Positions 1-9,101 of a DNA stretch of 64,000 bases are shown here, piece after piece. The DNA is from an uncultured Lachnospiraceae bacterium. GTDB lineage: Bacteria; Bacillota; Clostridia; Lachnospirales; Lachnospiraceae. Both the position numbers and the translations under genes were made by a program. A model generated the notes under the pieces. It made no database searches. It had not been told where the DNA came from and saw only the letters and a list, made by a program, of their open reading frames with translations. The DNA is taken from assembly GCA_934343915.1 (NCBI GenBank), contig CAKRIL010000007.1, forward strand, positions 1-64,000, read 5' to 3'. Numbering within the stretch: position 1 is the first letter of the stretch; each line of letters begins with the position of its first letter.

Positions 1-9
1 CTGCTGTAA

Positions 10-390
10 TTACTCTTTTTTCTTTTTGTGTTGTCCTGCCTTACGTTCTTCTGTGCCATTTCTGTGACCACGAACCTTTCCCATCTTATAATATAAGATT
101 GTAACCCCTTTTTCCATATATTTCAATATACAGGATACAATTACCATTCCCGCAATCATGCCTGCGATTGAAAACCATCTTGCCGCCCCGTCATTTGCTA
201 CAAGTATAACCGCAAACATCAAAAAAGCCGACATAAACCAATAGAATACGTCCTCAACAGCCACAAAAAATCCATTATGCCTGACCAGTTTTCTGAACAC
301 GGCCAGCACACGGTACACCGCACCGAGCATCCCACCGCAGCACAGGCACCACAAAAGGAACCGAAATTCATGCGCAATAAACTCTCTCAA
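10..390 (-). CDS. yabQ: Spore cortex biosynthesis protein YabQ
   Basis: A small membrane protein of about 126 residues with three to four hydrophobic segments (for example around FRFLLWCLCCGGMLG and FYWFMSAFLMFAVILVA) and a lysine-rich tail ending in HKKKKE. This is the YabQ pattern; YabQ is needed for spore cortex formation and sits in the forespore outer membrane. It lies 24 bp after yabP in the conserved rqcP-yabP-yabQ-divIC order, and divIC would be expected just off the left edge. The longest frame starts at a GTG (399), but AAAGAGGTG is better spaced for the TTG at 390, so I chose that start. The family call is firm from context; the start is uncertain by three codons. Confidence 0.85.
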   Translation of the reverse strand: MREFIAHEFRFLLWCLCCGGMLGAVYRVLAVFRKLVRHNGFFVAVEDVFYWFMSAFLMFAVILVANDGAARWFSIAGMIAGMVIVSCILKYMEKGVTILYYKMGKVRGHRNGTEERKAGQHKKKKE

Positions 391-414
391 AGGCGGCACC
401 TCTTTCCATCAGCT

Positions 415-702
415 TTATTTGAAAAGTCTGTTAAGAAAAGATTCCCCCTTTTTAGCCACGCTTACGACATCCGAATAGACATAACTGTCTATACTTCCGT
501 CCACCTCAAGCTCTCCTTTATCCACTGACAGTCTTCCGACGTGAAGGTCATGCCCTTTTATGGTAAGCATTCCATATTCCGTCTCTAACAGCACCTGATT
601 AAGGTCAAAAGAAATAACATCCGTGACTCCGGTTATACTGCATTTTTTTCTGTTATCAGATGATATTTTATGTACCCTGCCTGAAACCTGAAGTTCCTCC
701 AT
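415..702 (-). CDS. yabP: Sporulation protein YabP
   Basis: A soluble protein of about 95 residues with the YabP/YqfC features: ITGVTDVISFDLNQVLLETEYGMLTIKGHDLHV in pieces, followed by an acidic DKGELEVDGSID stretch. YabP is required for sporulation at a late stage and is co-transcribed with yabQ. Two in-frame ATGs are possible. The one at 702 has GGGGG six bases upstream, while the one at 708 directly abuts it, so 702 was chosen. The gene sits between rqcP and yabQ in the classic Firmicutes order. Confidence 0.87.
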   Translation of the reverse strand: MEELQVSGRVHKISSDNRKKCSITGVTDVISFDLNQVLLETEYGMLTIKGHDLHVGRLSVDKGELEVDGSIDSYVYSDVVSVAKKGESFLNRLFK

Positions 703-771
703 ATTCATCCCCCTATCAGACCGATTGATACAGTAAATATATTATCGGCGGAATGAATTTATGCATGGATT

Positions 772-1011
772 TTACAGATATTTAAACATATCCTTCGCTT
801 CTTCTTTCCTGGTTGTCTCTACAATATCAAGAACCTCCACCTTTACATTCCTGGTTCCAAAAGCAATCTCTATCGTATCCCCGACCTTGACCTCGCAGGA
901 TGCCTTCGCAGGCCTGTCATTCACAAGCACACGCCCTGCATCACACGCCTCATTGGCAACCGTTCTTCTTTTTATTAATCTTGATACCTTTAAATATTTA
1001 TCCAGTCTCAT
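772..1011 (-). CDS. rqcP: S4-domain ribosome quality control protein RqcP (YabO)
   Basis: A 79-residue protein that is essentially one S4 RNA-binding domain: MRLDKYLKVSRLIKRRTVAN, then AGRVLVNDRPAKAS and VGDTIEIAFG. RqcP works with RqcH on stalled 50S subunits to add alanine tails during ribosome-associated quality control. The open frame reaches to 1137, but its first 42 residues overlap the HU terminator and are non-coding. GAGGAA sits just upstream of the ATG at 1011. Its place between hup and yabP matches the conserved spore/quality-control cluster. Confidence 0.9.
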   Translation of the reverse strand: MRLDKYLKVSRLIKRRTVANEACDAGRVLVNDRPAKASCEVKVGDTIEIAFGTRNVKVEVLDIVETTRKEEAKDMFKYL

Positions 1012-1049
1012 ATATTCCTCATTTCTTTCCTGTAAAACTTCCAGATTTA

Positions 1050-1068
1050 TGGAAACGAAGTTTCCTAT
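1050..1068 (-). repeat. Short shared motif TAATAGGAAACTTC after a terminator
   Basis: Directly after the terminator of hup the minus strand reads TAATAGGAAACTTCGTTTCC, a small self-complementary hairpin. The same TAATAGGAAACTTC core follows the riboswitch terminator at 62640-62655. Both copies sit immediately downstream of a U-tract on the same strand. Its role is unknown; it could stabilise the transcript end or be part of the following leader. Confidence 0.4.
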
Positions 1069-1073
1069 TAACA

Positions 1074-1115
1074 TAAAAACATCCCAGGACCACATAGGAT
1101 GCAGTCTTGGGATGT
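1074..1115 (-). terminator. Intrinsic terminator of hup
   Basis: On the minus strand ACATCCCA pairs with TGGGATGT around an inner GAC/GTC pairing, followed by TTTTTATGTT. The hairpin lies 29 bp after the hup stop codon. It probably ends or attenuates transcription of the abundant hup message before rqcP. Confidence 0.75.
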
Positions 1116-1144
1116 CATCATTCGTCCGGATTCTCAATCAACAA

Positions 1145-1420
1145 TTAAGCGTTAACTGTATCCTTGAGTGCCTTACCGGCCTTGAACTTAGGGCTCTTTG
1201 AAGCAGGAATCTTCATAGCCTTGCCTGTGAGTGGGTTTCTTCCATCTCTTGCAGGTCTCTCAGCTACCTCGAATGTACCGAAGCCAACTAACTGAATCTT
1301 CTCACCCTTCTTTAACTCCTCAGCAACTACATCTGTGAAAGCCTTAAGAGCCTTCTCAGCATCCTTCTTAGATAACTCTGTCTTCTCAGCGATAGCTGCA
1401 ACTAATTCTGTCTTGTTCAT
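1145..1420 (-). CDS. hup: DNA-binding protein HU
   Basis: A 91-residue HU: MNKTELVAAIAEKTELSKKDAEKALKA at the N-terminus, then VGFGTFEVAERPARDGRNPLTG with the proline-tipped DNA-intercalating arm and a C-terminal FKAGKALKD. HU is the main nucleoid-associated protein and bends DNA as a dimer. Fourteen extra residues upstream in frame are excluded, because TTCAGGAGGATTT places a strong Shine-Dalgarno before the ATG at 1420. It has its own consensus promoter and terminator. In many clostridia hup sits in this sporulation block. Confidence 0.96.
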   Translation of the reverse strand: MNKTELVAAIAEKTELSKKDAEKALKAFTDVVAEELKKGEKIQLVGFGTFEVAERPARDGRNPLTGKAMKIPASKSPKFKAGKALKDTVNA

Positions 1421-1464
1421 TGTAGATAAATCCTCCTGAAATAAATATTGAACCTTCACAATTA

Positions 1465-1493
1465 TTTATAAATGCTTTGCCTATATTTGTCAA
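1465..1493 (-). promoter_or_regulatory. Consensus sigma-A-like promoter of hup
   Basis: On the minus strand TTGACA is separated by exactly 17 bp from TATAAA. It lies 45 bp upstream of the hup start codon, in the gap between spoVT and hup. This near-perfect promoter suits a highly expressed nucleoid protein. Confidence 0.85.
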
Positions 1494-1520
1494 GGAAAAA
1501 TAAGCATTTTAGGGTTTTTT

Positions 1521-2069
1521 TTATGACTCCATCTGCTTACCGAGGAATCCCGCGGCAGAACCCGTAAGTTTCCTGTCCGCATCGGTAAATTTCACCTTCT
1601 GTTCCTTGGTAGTGATTATCACAGCACCTATCGCGTCACCCTCACATATTATCGGACTGATGACCTGAGAGCTGTACTCCTCATTGTCCCCCTGCACTAT
1701 CGGAACGAATCTTCTCTCCTCGCGGCTTGCTACGATACTGTCCCTTCCGTCGATAATTTCCTCGAGCTGTCTGCTAATCGGCTTTTGGAGCATATCCTTC
1801 TTGGGACCTCCCGCAAAAGCAATAACCTGATCCCTGTCCGTAATGCACACAATCTGTCCCGTACTCTGAGCAAGCACATCCGCATACTGCTTGGCGAAGC
1901 CTCCCAGCTCCCCTATCGGGGAATACTTTTTCAGGATAATCTCGCCCTCCCTGTCCGTGAATATCTCAAGAGGGTCTCCCTCTCTTATTCTCAGTGTTCT
2001 TCTGATTTCCTTCGGGATAACCACCCTTCCCAAGTCATCTATACGACGCACTATGCCTGTTGCCTTCAT
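1521..2069 (-). CDS. spoVT: Stage V sporulation transcriptional regulator SpoVT
   Basis: A 182-residue AbrB-superfamily regulator. Residues 1-50 form the swapped-hairpin DNA-binding domain (MKATGIVRRIDDLGRVVIPK, then EIRRTLRIREGDPLEI). The C-terminal part is a GAF-like domain, with VCITDRDQVIAFAGG and the closing LGKQMES. In Bacillus SpoVT acts in the forespore after SigG to tune late sporulation genes. AAGGAGGATTT precedes the ATG at 2069; 14 upstream in-frame residues are rejected. Its neighbourhood (hup, rqcP, yabP, yabQ) is the conserved mfd-side sporulation block, but mfd itself is about 50 kb away here. Confidence 0.95.
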   Translation of the reverse strand: MKATGIVRRIDDLGRVVIPKEIRRTLRIREGDPLEIFTDREGEIILKKYSPIGELGGFAKQYADVLAQSTGQIVCITDRDQVIAFAGGPKKDMLQKPISRQLEEIIDGRDSIVASREERRFVPIVQGDNEEYSSQVISPIICEGDAIGAVIITTKEQKVKFTDADRKLTGSAAGFLGKQMES

Positions 2070-2172
2070 ACTTATAAAAATCCTCCTTGTTTTTCCTACA
2101 TACTTTTCCATAAATGTTCTGTATGGGTAGTATGTGGAAATTGCGGGGAATTATGCGTGTATTATTGTGACG

Positions 2173-3909
2173 TTAGAACTTGGTAAATATATCCGTTTCC
2201 TTTAAAAGTGCTGCTGCAATTTCCTTGTTTTCGTTCATCTTCTCGTTGATGTTATCCATGTCGGTTACAAGAGTCTGCGTGCTCTGTGCCGCACCGCTTA
2301 CTCCTCTTGCACCCTCCTCGATTGCGTTGGTGATATTGCTTATTGAGCCTACAATCGCATCGACCTCGCTCTTTAATGCATCCGTCTTTTCGGTGAACTC
2401 ATTCATAACCGTCTCAATATATGTCGCATTGTCACGGTACTGTGCACCACCTTCGACAAAGCCCTCAAATTCCGGAAGAATCGACTCGCGCATGTATTCG
2501 ACAAGATTTCCGGCGTTATCGCTCAGATTATGCACCGCATTGGTTACCACACCATTAATCTGCTGAATGCGGTTAGCGGTCTCCCTGCTTGAATCGGCAA
2601 GCTGTCTTATCTCATCTGCAACAACGGCAAATCCGCGGCCTGCATCTCCTGCTCTTGCCGCCTCGATGGAAGCATTGAGTGCAAGAAGATTGGTCTGGCT
2701 TGATATGTTCAGAATATCGTTCGTAAGTCCATTGACCTGTTCTACGCTCCTGCTCTGCTCAATCGCCTGGTTGAGAACATTGAGAATCTCTTCAACCTTA
2801 ACGCTTGTCTGTTCCATGTTGCTTCTCGCATCTGCCTCAAGCTTATCCGCATTCTTTTTCATCTCCTTGGAGTAATCGTTGATGCTTCCGGACTTTTCTG
2901 CTATCTCCACAACCTTATTGAGTACCGCTTCGGCATTCTGATTGATTATGGAAGCTGAATTCCCAATTTCCTGCATTGTCGCCGACAGCTCCTCAGTAAC
3001 GGCGGAAAGGTCAGCCGCGCTCTCATTGGATGTACTGATGCTCTGCTGAACATCACCTACAACCTCCTCAAGCTTCTGGGAATTGGAAATAATCAGCTTC
3101 ATAATGTTCTGAAGCTTTTCCATAAAGGTATTGATACCCTTTCCAAGGTCTGCAACCTCATCATTGGAGAGTATGCTCACCCTCTGTGTGAGATCCCCCT
3201 CTCTCTTATCTATACCCTTGATAATCTGACTGAGTTCCTTGTTGGTTATATTGAGCTTTCTTATGACAAGCATGAATACACCGTAAAGTGCAACGAGTAT
3301 GAGCACGAGGCAGACCACAATTATGAATATATTGCGCACCCTCGCACTGTTGTACTGCCGTGCAAGCTCTTCACCGGCAAGTGACGACTGTGTGTTGGCA
3401 TTGTCAATCATGAGCTGTATTCTCGTCTGCATGTCATTGCTGTAATCAGCTATTGCACCATTGGCGAGCTCATAAGCTGCCGTTTTTTTGCTGTTACCGC
3501 TGTATGCCAAAAGATTGGCTATCTCATACTTAAGACCTTCATAGCTGCTAAGAAGCTGGTTGAACGCCTCCTCATCCCCTGCCGGAATATTAACCGCATA
3601 CTCGTCAAGCATCGCATCAAGCCTGGCTTCCTCAAGCCTTACCGAATCCACAAGCTCCACCATTGTGTCAAAATCAGATGCAATTATGTGTGACAGTGCA
3701 AGCTTATGTATGTTCTGAGCCTCGTTCTGAATCTCGCTGAGACTTGATATGTTGGAAAGATTTTCCTCAACTATATGTGTTGCAGTGCTGTTAACTCTCT
3801 TAAGATTAACCAATGCCGTAATATTTGAAAACACAGCCACGATACCAAGGATTATAACCGGAACCAAAATAATCATTTTCAGGCTGATTCGTACTCTCTT
3901 TTTATCCAT
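2173..3909 (-). CDS. Methyl-accepting chemotaxis protein
   Basis: A 578-residue chemoreceptor. A TM helix near residues 10-30 is followed by a roughly 160-residue helical extracellular sensor rich in four-helix-bundle heptads. A second TM segment (RNIFIIVVCLVLILVALYGV, near 193) leads to a HAMP region (LNITNKELSQIIKGIDKREGD) and a long cytoplasmic signalling coiled coil. The highly conserved hairpin tip is present: NGLTNDILNISSQTNLLALN, then ARAGDAGRGFAVVADEIRQL. It would couple ligand sensing to CheA/CheW. It lies 17 bp downstream of a solute-binding lipoprotein gene, so the lipoprotein may present a sugar ligand to it. Confidence 0.93.
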   Translation of the reverse strand: MDKKRVRISLKMIILVPVIILGIVAVFSNITALVNLKRVNSTATHIVEENLSNISSLSEIQNEAQNIHKLALSHIIASDFDTMVELVDSVRLEEARLDAMLDEYAVNIPAGDEEAFNQLLSSYEGLKYEIANLLAYSGNSKKTAAYELANGAIADYSNDMQTRIQLMIDNANTQSSLAGEELARQYNSARVRNIFIIVVCLVLILVALYGVFMLVIRKLNITNKELSQIIKGIDKREGDLTQRVSILSNDEVADLGKGINTFMEKLQNIMKLIISNSQKLEEVVGDVQQSISTSNESAADLSAVTEELSATMQEIGNSASIINQNAEAVLNKVVEIAEKSGSINDYSKEMKKNADKLEADARSNMEQTSVKVEEILNVLNQAIEQSRSVEQVNGLTNDILNISSQTNLLALNASIEAARAGDAGRGFAVVADEIRQLADSSRETANRIQQINGVVTNAVHNLSDNAGNLVEYMRESILPEFEGFVEGGAQYRDNATYIETVMNEFTEKTDALKSEVDAIVGSISNITNAIEEGARGVSGAAQSTQTLVTDMDNINEKMNENKEIAAALLKETDIFTKF

Positions 3910-3926
3910 CTTAAAAGTCCTCCTTA

Positions 3927-5213
3927 CTATCGCTCCGTAATTCCTTCCACTAACTTGTCAAGCTGTTCCTGAAGCTTTGCTCCTCCGGTATGATCCTCAA
4001 GCAGTGAGTCAATAAATGTCGTACATGCGTCCCAATAGCTGTTGCCGATTCTCTGAAGCACACCGTACTTGGACTGCTCAATAACAGCCGCAATTGCCGG
4101 AACCTTCGCAACCTCATCGGATGACGCGGCAACCTTGTCGGCAGGGCCCTGATTCTGCTCAACAAATCTGAGCGTCTGGTTCTGCTCATTTGTCATCCAC
4201 TCCGCCAGCTTGAATGCCCATTCCTTGTTCTTGGAATAATAATTCACGCCTATCATCTTATAGCCTGTAAATGAAGCCATCTGAATCTGTTCGCCTTTAC
4301 ATGTATAGGTAGGCAGCTTGCACGCGCCATAATCATCGCCCCACACATTCTTGACGGCGACAGCCTTCCATACGCCGCTGACTGCGGCAATAACATCACC
4401 AGACTCAGCCTGTGCAACCCATTCAGTGTCCGACTGTGCAATAAATCCCGGACTTGATATGACATCGACTATTGCCTCAGCAACATCAATTCCCCTGATT
4501 GCCCCCTCTGTCGTATTCCAATTACATTCATTTGTGATACCGTCATCGTTTATGTGCATCGAAAGTCCTGTATTTCCAAAGAATGAATACATATACCATC
4601 CCGAATTGAGCTCCATTGATAACTTCTTGCCGTTCTCCTCACATATCTTAAGTATAGAGTCGAGTGTCTTTACATCATCCTCAGAGAAATACTCTTTGTT
4701 GTAGTATAAAAAGTAGCCGTTATCAGCCGTCATCGGATACGCATAGAGTGTTCCGTTGATTGACGCCGCCGACACGGACTCTTCAACCATACGGTCACTT
4801 ACCTCCTGTGCATTCGGCACAGGTGCAAGTGCACCGCCCGCAACCATGGCACTCAGCTGGTCATCAGGAAATGAAAAAACATCCGCCGCGTTCTGAACAT
4901 CTCCAAGAAGCACATCTCTCGTGGTTGAGTCAGGCTGTGCTTCAAGTGTAATCTCAAAATCCGCCTGTCCCTTGTACTCCTCGATAAAGCTGTCAATCAT
5001 CTTCTGCACTGTCGAGTGCTGCGCCTCCTCAGCCCACACCTTAAGTACCACCTTTCCGGAAGCTGCCCCGCTGTCGTCCTGTATTATATCAGGTGTCCCG
5101 TTCTGACCACCGCTCTCAGCCGGCGGCGTTACAGCATCCTTTCCCGAACATCCTGTAATCGTACCCAGTATAAGCATAACCGTAAGTACGATTGCACTAA
5201 TCTTTTTTTTCAT
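3927..5213 (-). CDS. Sugar ABC transporter-type solute-binding lipoprotein
   Basis: A 428-residue extracellular binding protein of the MalE-like (SBP_bac_1) fold. It has a lipoprotein signal peptide with lipobox LGTITGC and lipid-modified Cys22. Typical family segments follow: VLKVWAEEAQHST, IDSFIEEYKGQADFEITLEAQ and ADVFSFPDDQLSAMVAGGAL. AGGAGG-like GGAGG precedes the ATG at 5213. No permease or ATPase gene is nearby; the only partner is the chemoreceptor 17 bp downstream. It could therefore serve chemotaxis, or use permeases encoded elsewhere. The substrate cannot be read from the sequence; an oligosaccharide is likely for the family. Confidence 0.88.
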   Translation of the reverse strand: MKKKISAIVLTVMLILGTITGCSGKDAVTPPAESGGQNGTPDIIQDDSGAASGKVVLKVWAEEAQHSTVQKMIDSFIEEYKGQADFEITLEAQPDSTTRDVLLGDVQNAADVFSFPDDQLSAMVAGGALAPVPNAQEVSDRMVEESVSAASINGTLYAYPMTADNGYFLYYNKEYFSEDDVKTLDSILKICEENGKKLSMELNSGWYMYSFFGNTGLSMHINDDGITNECNWNTTEGAIRGIDVAEAIVDVISSPGFIAQSDTEWVAQAESGDVIAAVSGVWKAVAVKNVWGDDYGACKLPTYTCKGEQIQMASFTGYKMIGVNYYSKNKEWAFKLAEWMTNEQNQTLRFVEQNQGPADKVAASSDEVAKVPAIAAVIEQSKYGVLQRIGNSYWDACTTFIDSLLEDHTGGAKLQEQLDKLVEGITER

Positions 5214-5478
5214 ATCAAGCCTCCACAATTACATTATAATATTAAGCTATCAGGGTCAAAGGGTATTTTGCCCTGCCTTTTCTATATAAATTTATTTTAC
5301 CCTACATTTTCCTTTTTTTCAACCATTAATGGCTTTCTTATTCTATCCGTAACCCCACTGTTTTACTTGGTTTTATCAAATCACAGCCTTGCATTTAAAG
5401 CTCTGATATGATACAATTATATATATTTGTTTCACAATCCGAATTGTCAGCATTGCGGCAAAAGTACAGGAGGCTGCC
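5214..5478. other. Divergent intergenic region
   Basis: This 265-bp AT-rich gap separates the divergent solute-binding lipoprotein and HD-GYP genes and should hold both promoters. I see no long inverted repeat, RNA structure or unambiguous -35/-10 pair. Confidence 0.5.
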
Positions 5479-7164
5479 ATGGTCACAATACTCTATCTCA
5501 CAACATTTATCATATCACTTTCAATGACAATATATTACCTCGCAAGGAACCCCAAGGTTGATAACCTTCTTGTCTGCTTCGGAATTGTCCTGACTCTGAA
5601 CGGTGGCGGGCGTTTTATGCTTGCTGTATCATCAAGCCTTGAAATGGCGCTTTTTGCGCAGAAGCTCATATATATCGGTAACTGCTATTGCCCGCTTCTC
5701 CTCGTTCATATTCTCACAAGAATGTGTAACGTAAGGGTTCCGCGTTTCCTTACATTACTTCTCTTTATTTTTGCATCAACGGTTTTCTGCCTCGCGATGA
5801 CTATAGGCATTCTCCCTGTATACTACAAATCGGTGGCTCTTGTGCAGTCCGGCGATTACAATTATCTTGCAAAAGTATATGGTCCTACACATTTTTTAAA
5901 CACGGTTCTTATGGCTGTCTACAGTGCGGTACTGCTCTTCTACTTTGTCTACTCCATCAAAAAGAGCAGCACCGTGTCCACCAAGACCGTCACCCTCATG
6001 AGCCTTCTCGGAATCGCCGTCGCGGGAACCTATATTTTACAGCGCATCGTGCACACCAACATAAGCTACCTCTCTGTAGGCTACCTCATCGCTTCAATCC
6101 TCATGGTCAACATTGCCGAGCGCATCAACATGTTCGACATGTCGGCAAATATCGCCGCCTCAGTCGACCGTCTGAAGGAGTACGGCTACATCGAGTTCGA
6201 CAACCGTTTCCGCTACATCAGCGCCAATGATTATGCGAAGGAGCTTTTCCCTGAAATTACCTCATCATGGCACGTTGACAGACCCGTGCCGAAATCAGAT
6301 TCATTTTTGTACAACAACATCATAATGTGGGCACGCAACGGCAGCACGAAGCCAAAAAGCATCCATTTTAATGAGCGATACTTCGACGTAACGGTGAGGA
6401 ACATCATCTACGGAAAAAAGCGCAAGGTCGGCTACATAATCGAGCTTGTCGACCGCACCAGTGAGAACAATTATCTCAACACCATAAGGAATTACAACTG
6501 GGATTTGAAAAAAGAAGTCGCAATAAAGACCGCCGATATCTCACACATCAAGGATATGATGGTTCTCGGCATGGCGACGATGGTTGAAAGCAGGGATAAC
6601 AGCACAGGCGGACATATCAAAAGAACAAGCTCAGTTATTGACATTTATTCAAAGCATCTGCTCCCATACTGTGAACAGCTTCATATCAATGCGGAATTTC
6701 TCCAGATGCTCTCAAAGGCTGCTCCCATGCACGACCTCGGAAAGATTGCCATTGCTGACAGCATCCTGCAGAAGCAGGGACGCTACAACGGTGATGAATA
6801 TAATCAGATGAAGTGCCACGCAGCCGAAGGAGCTTCCATTGTTGAAAGCATCCTGCGTGGTGTTGAAAACGACAAGTTCGTTGAGCTGGCTAAAAATGTG
6901 GCTCATTACCACCACGAAAAATGGGATGGCAGCGGCTATCCGGACGGCTTAGCAGGAGATAACATTCCCCTTGAGGCCCGCATAATGGCTCTCGCTGATG
7001 TGTTCGATGCGCTTGTGAGCAAACGCTGCTACAAGGAAGCCTACTCCTACGACATGGCTTTTGACATCATAAAGAATTCGCTCGGCACTCATTTTGACCC
7101 CTTCCTTGGAAAGGTCTTCTTAGAATGCCGAGCTGAACTTGAGATTCTTTATGACAATATTTAG
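5479..7164 (+). CDS. HD-GYP cyclic-di-GMP phosphodiesterase with N-terminal 7TM sensor
   Basis: A 561-residue membrane protein. Residues 1-215 contain about seven hydrophobic helices, like the 7TM input module of some histidine kinases. A PAS-like linker (about 230-335) precedes a C-terminal HD-GYP domain. The key residues are present: HDLGK at His418-Asp419, the HHE triad at 478-480 and GYP at 486-488, followed by DVFDALVSKR. This family hydrolyses c-di-GMP, or related cyclic dinucleotides, to linear or mononucleotide products. AGGAGG precedes the start. The stop codon abuts that of the convergent pepP with no base between. The signal is unknown. Confidence 0.9.
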   Translation: MVTILYLTTFIISLSMTIYYLARNPKVDNLLVCFGIVLTLNGGGRFMLAVSSSLEMALFAQKLIYIGNCYCPLLLVHILTRMCNVRVPRFLTLLLFIFASTVFCLAMTIGILPVYYKSVALVQSGDYNYLAKVYGPTHFLNTVLMAVYSAVLLFYFVYSIKKSSTVSTKTVTLMSLLGIAVAGTYILQRIVHTNISYLSVGYLIASILMVNIAERINMFDMSANIAASVDRLKEYGYIEFDNRFRYISANDYAKELFPEITSSWHVDRPVPKSDSFLYNNIIMWARNGSTKPKSIHFNERYFDVTVRNIIYGKKRKVGYIIELVDRTSENNYLNTIRNYNWDLKKEVAIKTADISHIKDMMVLGMATMVESRDNSTGGHIKRTSSVIDIYSKHLLPYCEQLHINAEFLQMLSKAAPMHDLGKIAIADSILQKQGRYNGDEYNQMKCHAAEGASIVESILRGVENDKFVELAKNVAHYHHEKWDGSGYPDGLAGDNIPLEARIMALADVFDALVSKRCYKEAYSYDMAFDIIKNSLGTHFDPFLGKVFLECRAELEILYDNI

Positions 7165-8958
7165 TCAGACTGCTCTCGTAGCATTCTTAAGCCACTCAAG
7201 CTCCTCGCCCTCAAAGTCAGGGCTGATTGCCTCGAATACCTTAGCGTGGTAAGCGTTAAGCCTCTCCCGCTCCTCATCAGTCATGTATGATGTATCAACC
7301 GCATCAAGGTCAAACGGAACCATTGTAAGCGGCTCAAAGCCCATGAACTGACCGTACTCTGTCTTTTCTGTCTTGACGCAGAGCACAAGATTCTCATGTC
7401 TGACTCCAAATCTGCCTGTTATATACATTCCCGGCTCATCAGAGGTAATCATGCCCTCCTCAAGCACTGCCGAAGGGCCTCCCGGAGCTATCTTATTTCT
7501 TATACTGTTAGGGCGCTCATGCACATTGAGAAGGTATCCTACACCGTGGCCTGTACCATGGTTATAATCCATTCCGTTTCTCCAGAGCGGCTCACGCGCA
7601 ATATAGTCAAGGTTCTCGCCTCTCGCTCCGTATAAGAACTGAACATTTGCAAGGTTTAAGTGTCCCTTGAGAACAAGTGTGAACACCTTCTTCTCCTCAT
7701 CGGTGAGCTCACCGAGAGCGATAGTTCTTGTGATGTCGGTTGTTCCCTCATAGTAATGTCCGCCTGTATCTGCAAGAAGGAAGCTTCTCGGCTCTAACCT
7801 TGCATTGGTCTCCTCAGTAGCTGAATAGTGCACAATAGCACCGTGAGGACCGTAACCCATAATCGGGTCAAAGCTCTCTCCGAGGTAGCCCTCCTGCTTC
7901 TTTCTGAACTCATCAAGCTGTACGGCTGCGCTCATCTCTGTTATAGCAAGCTTCCCTACATTCTTCTTAAGCCAGTACATAAAATGTGTAACCGCCATTC
8001 CGTCCTTTACATGAGCCTTCTTCTCGTTCTCCCTCTCAGCCACGGTCTTAACAGCCTTAGGAAGAACAACAGGGCTCTGCTCCGCCCTCACATTCGCTGT
8101 ATTGGGAATTGAATGAACGATAAGGAAGTTGGCTGTCGCCTTGTCAACCAGTACAACCTCATCCTTTCCCACCTTCTTCAAATCACTGTAAATGTCATTG
8201 TATGGTCTCAGCTCAATTCCGTCCGCAGCGAGCCTGCCCTTGATATCAGCATTAAGTATGCTCTCATCAAGATAGAGAACCGCACTATCGGCCGTCATTG
8301 TCATATATGATAAAAATACAGGATTGTATGCTACATCATTGCCACGAAGATTTAAGAGCCATGCAATATCATCAAGTGCGGTGAGCACAAGAAGGTCTGC
8401 CCCCTCCTCCTTCATTGTCCGGCGAATCTTTGCAAGCTTCTCCTCACGGCTCATTCCCGTGTACTCAACAGATAACTCCCATACAGGTTCCTTAGAAAGA
8501 GCAGGTCTGTCCGTCCACACCTTATCCACAAGGTCCTCTCCGCACACATAAGCCATATCTCTTCCCTTGATGCTGTCTGTTATTCTTCCCATGAAGGTAT
8601 CTGTGACCGTTCTGCCGTCAAAGCCGATACGGCTTCCGTCAGCTAACTTGTCCGCAAGGAACTCCGCTATCGTAGGAACTCCCTCCTCACCCATCTTCAT
8701 AAGTGTGATTGTGCTGCCCTCAAGCTGTGCCGCTCCCTGAAGAAAATATCTTCCGTCAGTCCACAGTCCCGCTTCATCAGGAAGCACCACAAGTGTTCCC
8801 GCAGAGCCTGTGAAACCCGACATAAAAGCTCTCGCCTTAAAATAATCTCCAACATACTCAGAGCCATGGAAATCGTCAGTACATATAATATATGCCTGAA
8901 TGTTCTTTTCCTTCATAAGTGCGCGTAACGCGCTAAGTCTCTCGACTACCGTACTCAT
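7165..8958 (-). CDS. pepP: Xaa-Pro aminopeptidase (aminopeptidase P, M24B)
   Basis: A 597-residue enzyme of the long, three-domain APP type. Two creatinase-like N-terminal domains (FTGSAGTLVVLPDEAGLWTD; later VLTALDDIAWLLNLRGNDV) precede the pita-bread catalytic domain. Metal ligands are visible in LLADTGGHYYEGTTDITRT, in GTGHGVGYLLNVHE and in the EEGMITSDEPG to GVRHENLVL stretch. It removes an N-terminal residue before proline from cytosolic peptides. GAGGTG precedes the ATG at 8958; the eight-residue upstream extension is rejected. It stands alone between a convergent HD-GYP gene and a terminator. Confidence 0.95.
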   Translation of the reverse strand: MSTVVERLSALRALMKEKNIQAYIICTDDFHGSEYVGDYFKARAFMSGFTGSAGTLVVLPDEAGLWTDGRYFLQGAAQLEGSTITLMKMGEEGVPTIAEFLADKLADGSRIGFDGRTVTDTFMGRITDSIKGRDMAYVCGEDLVDKVWTDRPALSKEPVWELSVEYTGMSREEKLAKIRRTMKEEGADLLVLTALDDIAWLLNLRGNDVAYNPVFLSYMTMTADSAVLYLDESILNADIKGRLAADGIELRPYNDIYSDLKKVGKDEVVLVDKATANFLIVHSIPNTANVRAEQSPVVLPKAVKTVAERENEKKAHVKDGMAVTHFMYWLKKNVGKLAITEMSAAVQLDEFRKKQEGYLGESFDPIMGYGPHGAIVHYSATEETNARLEPRSFLLADTGGHYYEGTTDITRTIALGELTDEEKKVFTLVLKGHLNLANVQFLYGARGENLDYIAREPLWRNGMDYNHGTGHGVGYLLNVHERPNSIRNKIAPGGPSAVLEEGMITSDEPGMYITGRFGVRHENLVLCVKTEKTEYGQFMGFEPLTMVPFDLDAVDTSYMTDEERERLNAYHAKVFEAISPDFEGEELEWLKNATRAV

Positions 8959-9101
8959 GTAATACACCTCACTTCTATACATTAGCGGATGCCGAGATAA
9001 TTACTGCATTAAATAATTATTCCGGTCAGCACCGCATCACCTATTATAATAAAAAATTTACGGATTGTACAGTACAACGGCAAATTTATCCGCAACCACA
9101 A

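Noticed and set aside
761..1201. Plus-strand frame of 146 codons.
   Set aside because: It overlaps rqcP, the hup terminator and hup, all well supported on the other strand, and has no ribosome site.
9065..9077. Palindrome TTGTACAGTACAA upstream of pepP as an operator.
   Set aside because: It is short, occurs once here and no regulator gene is adjacent; there is not enough support.
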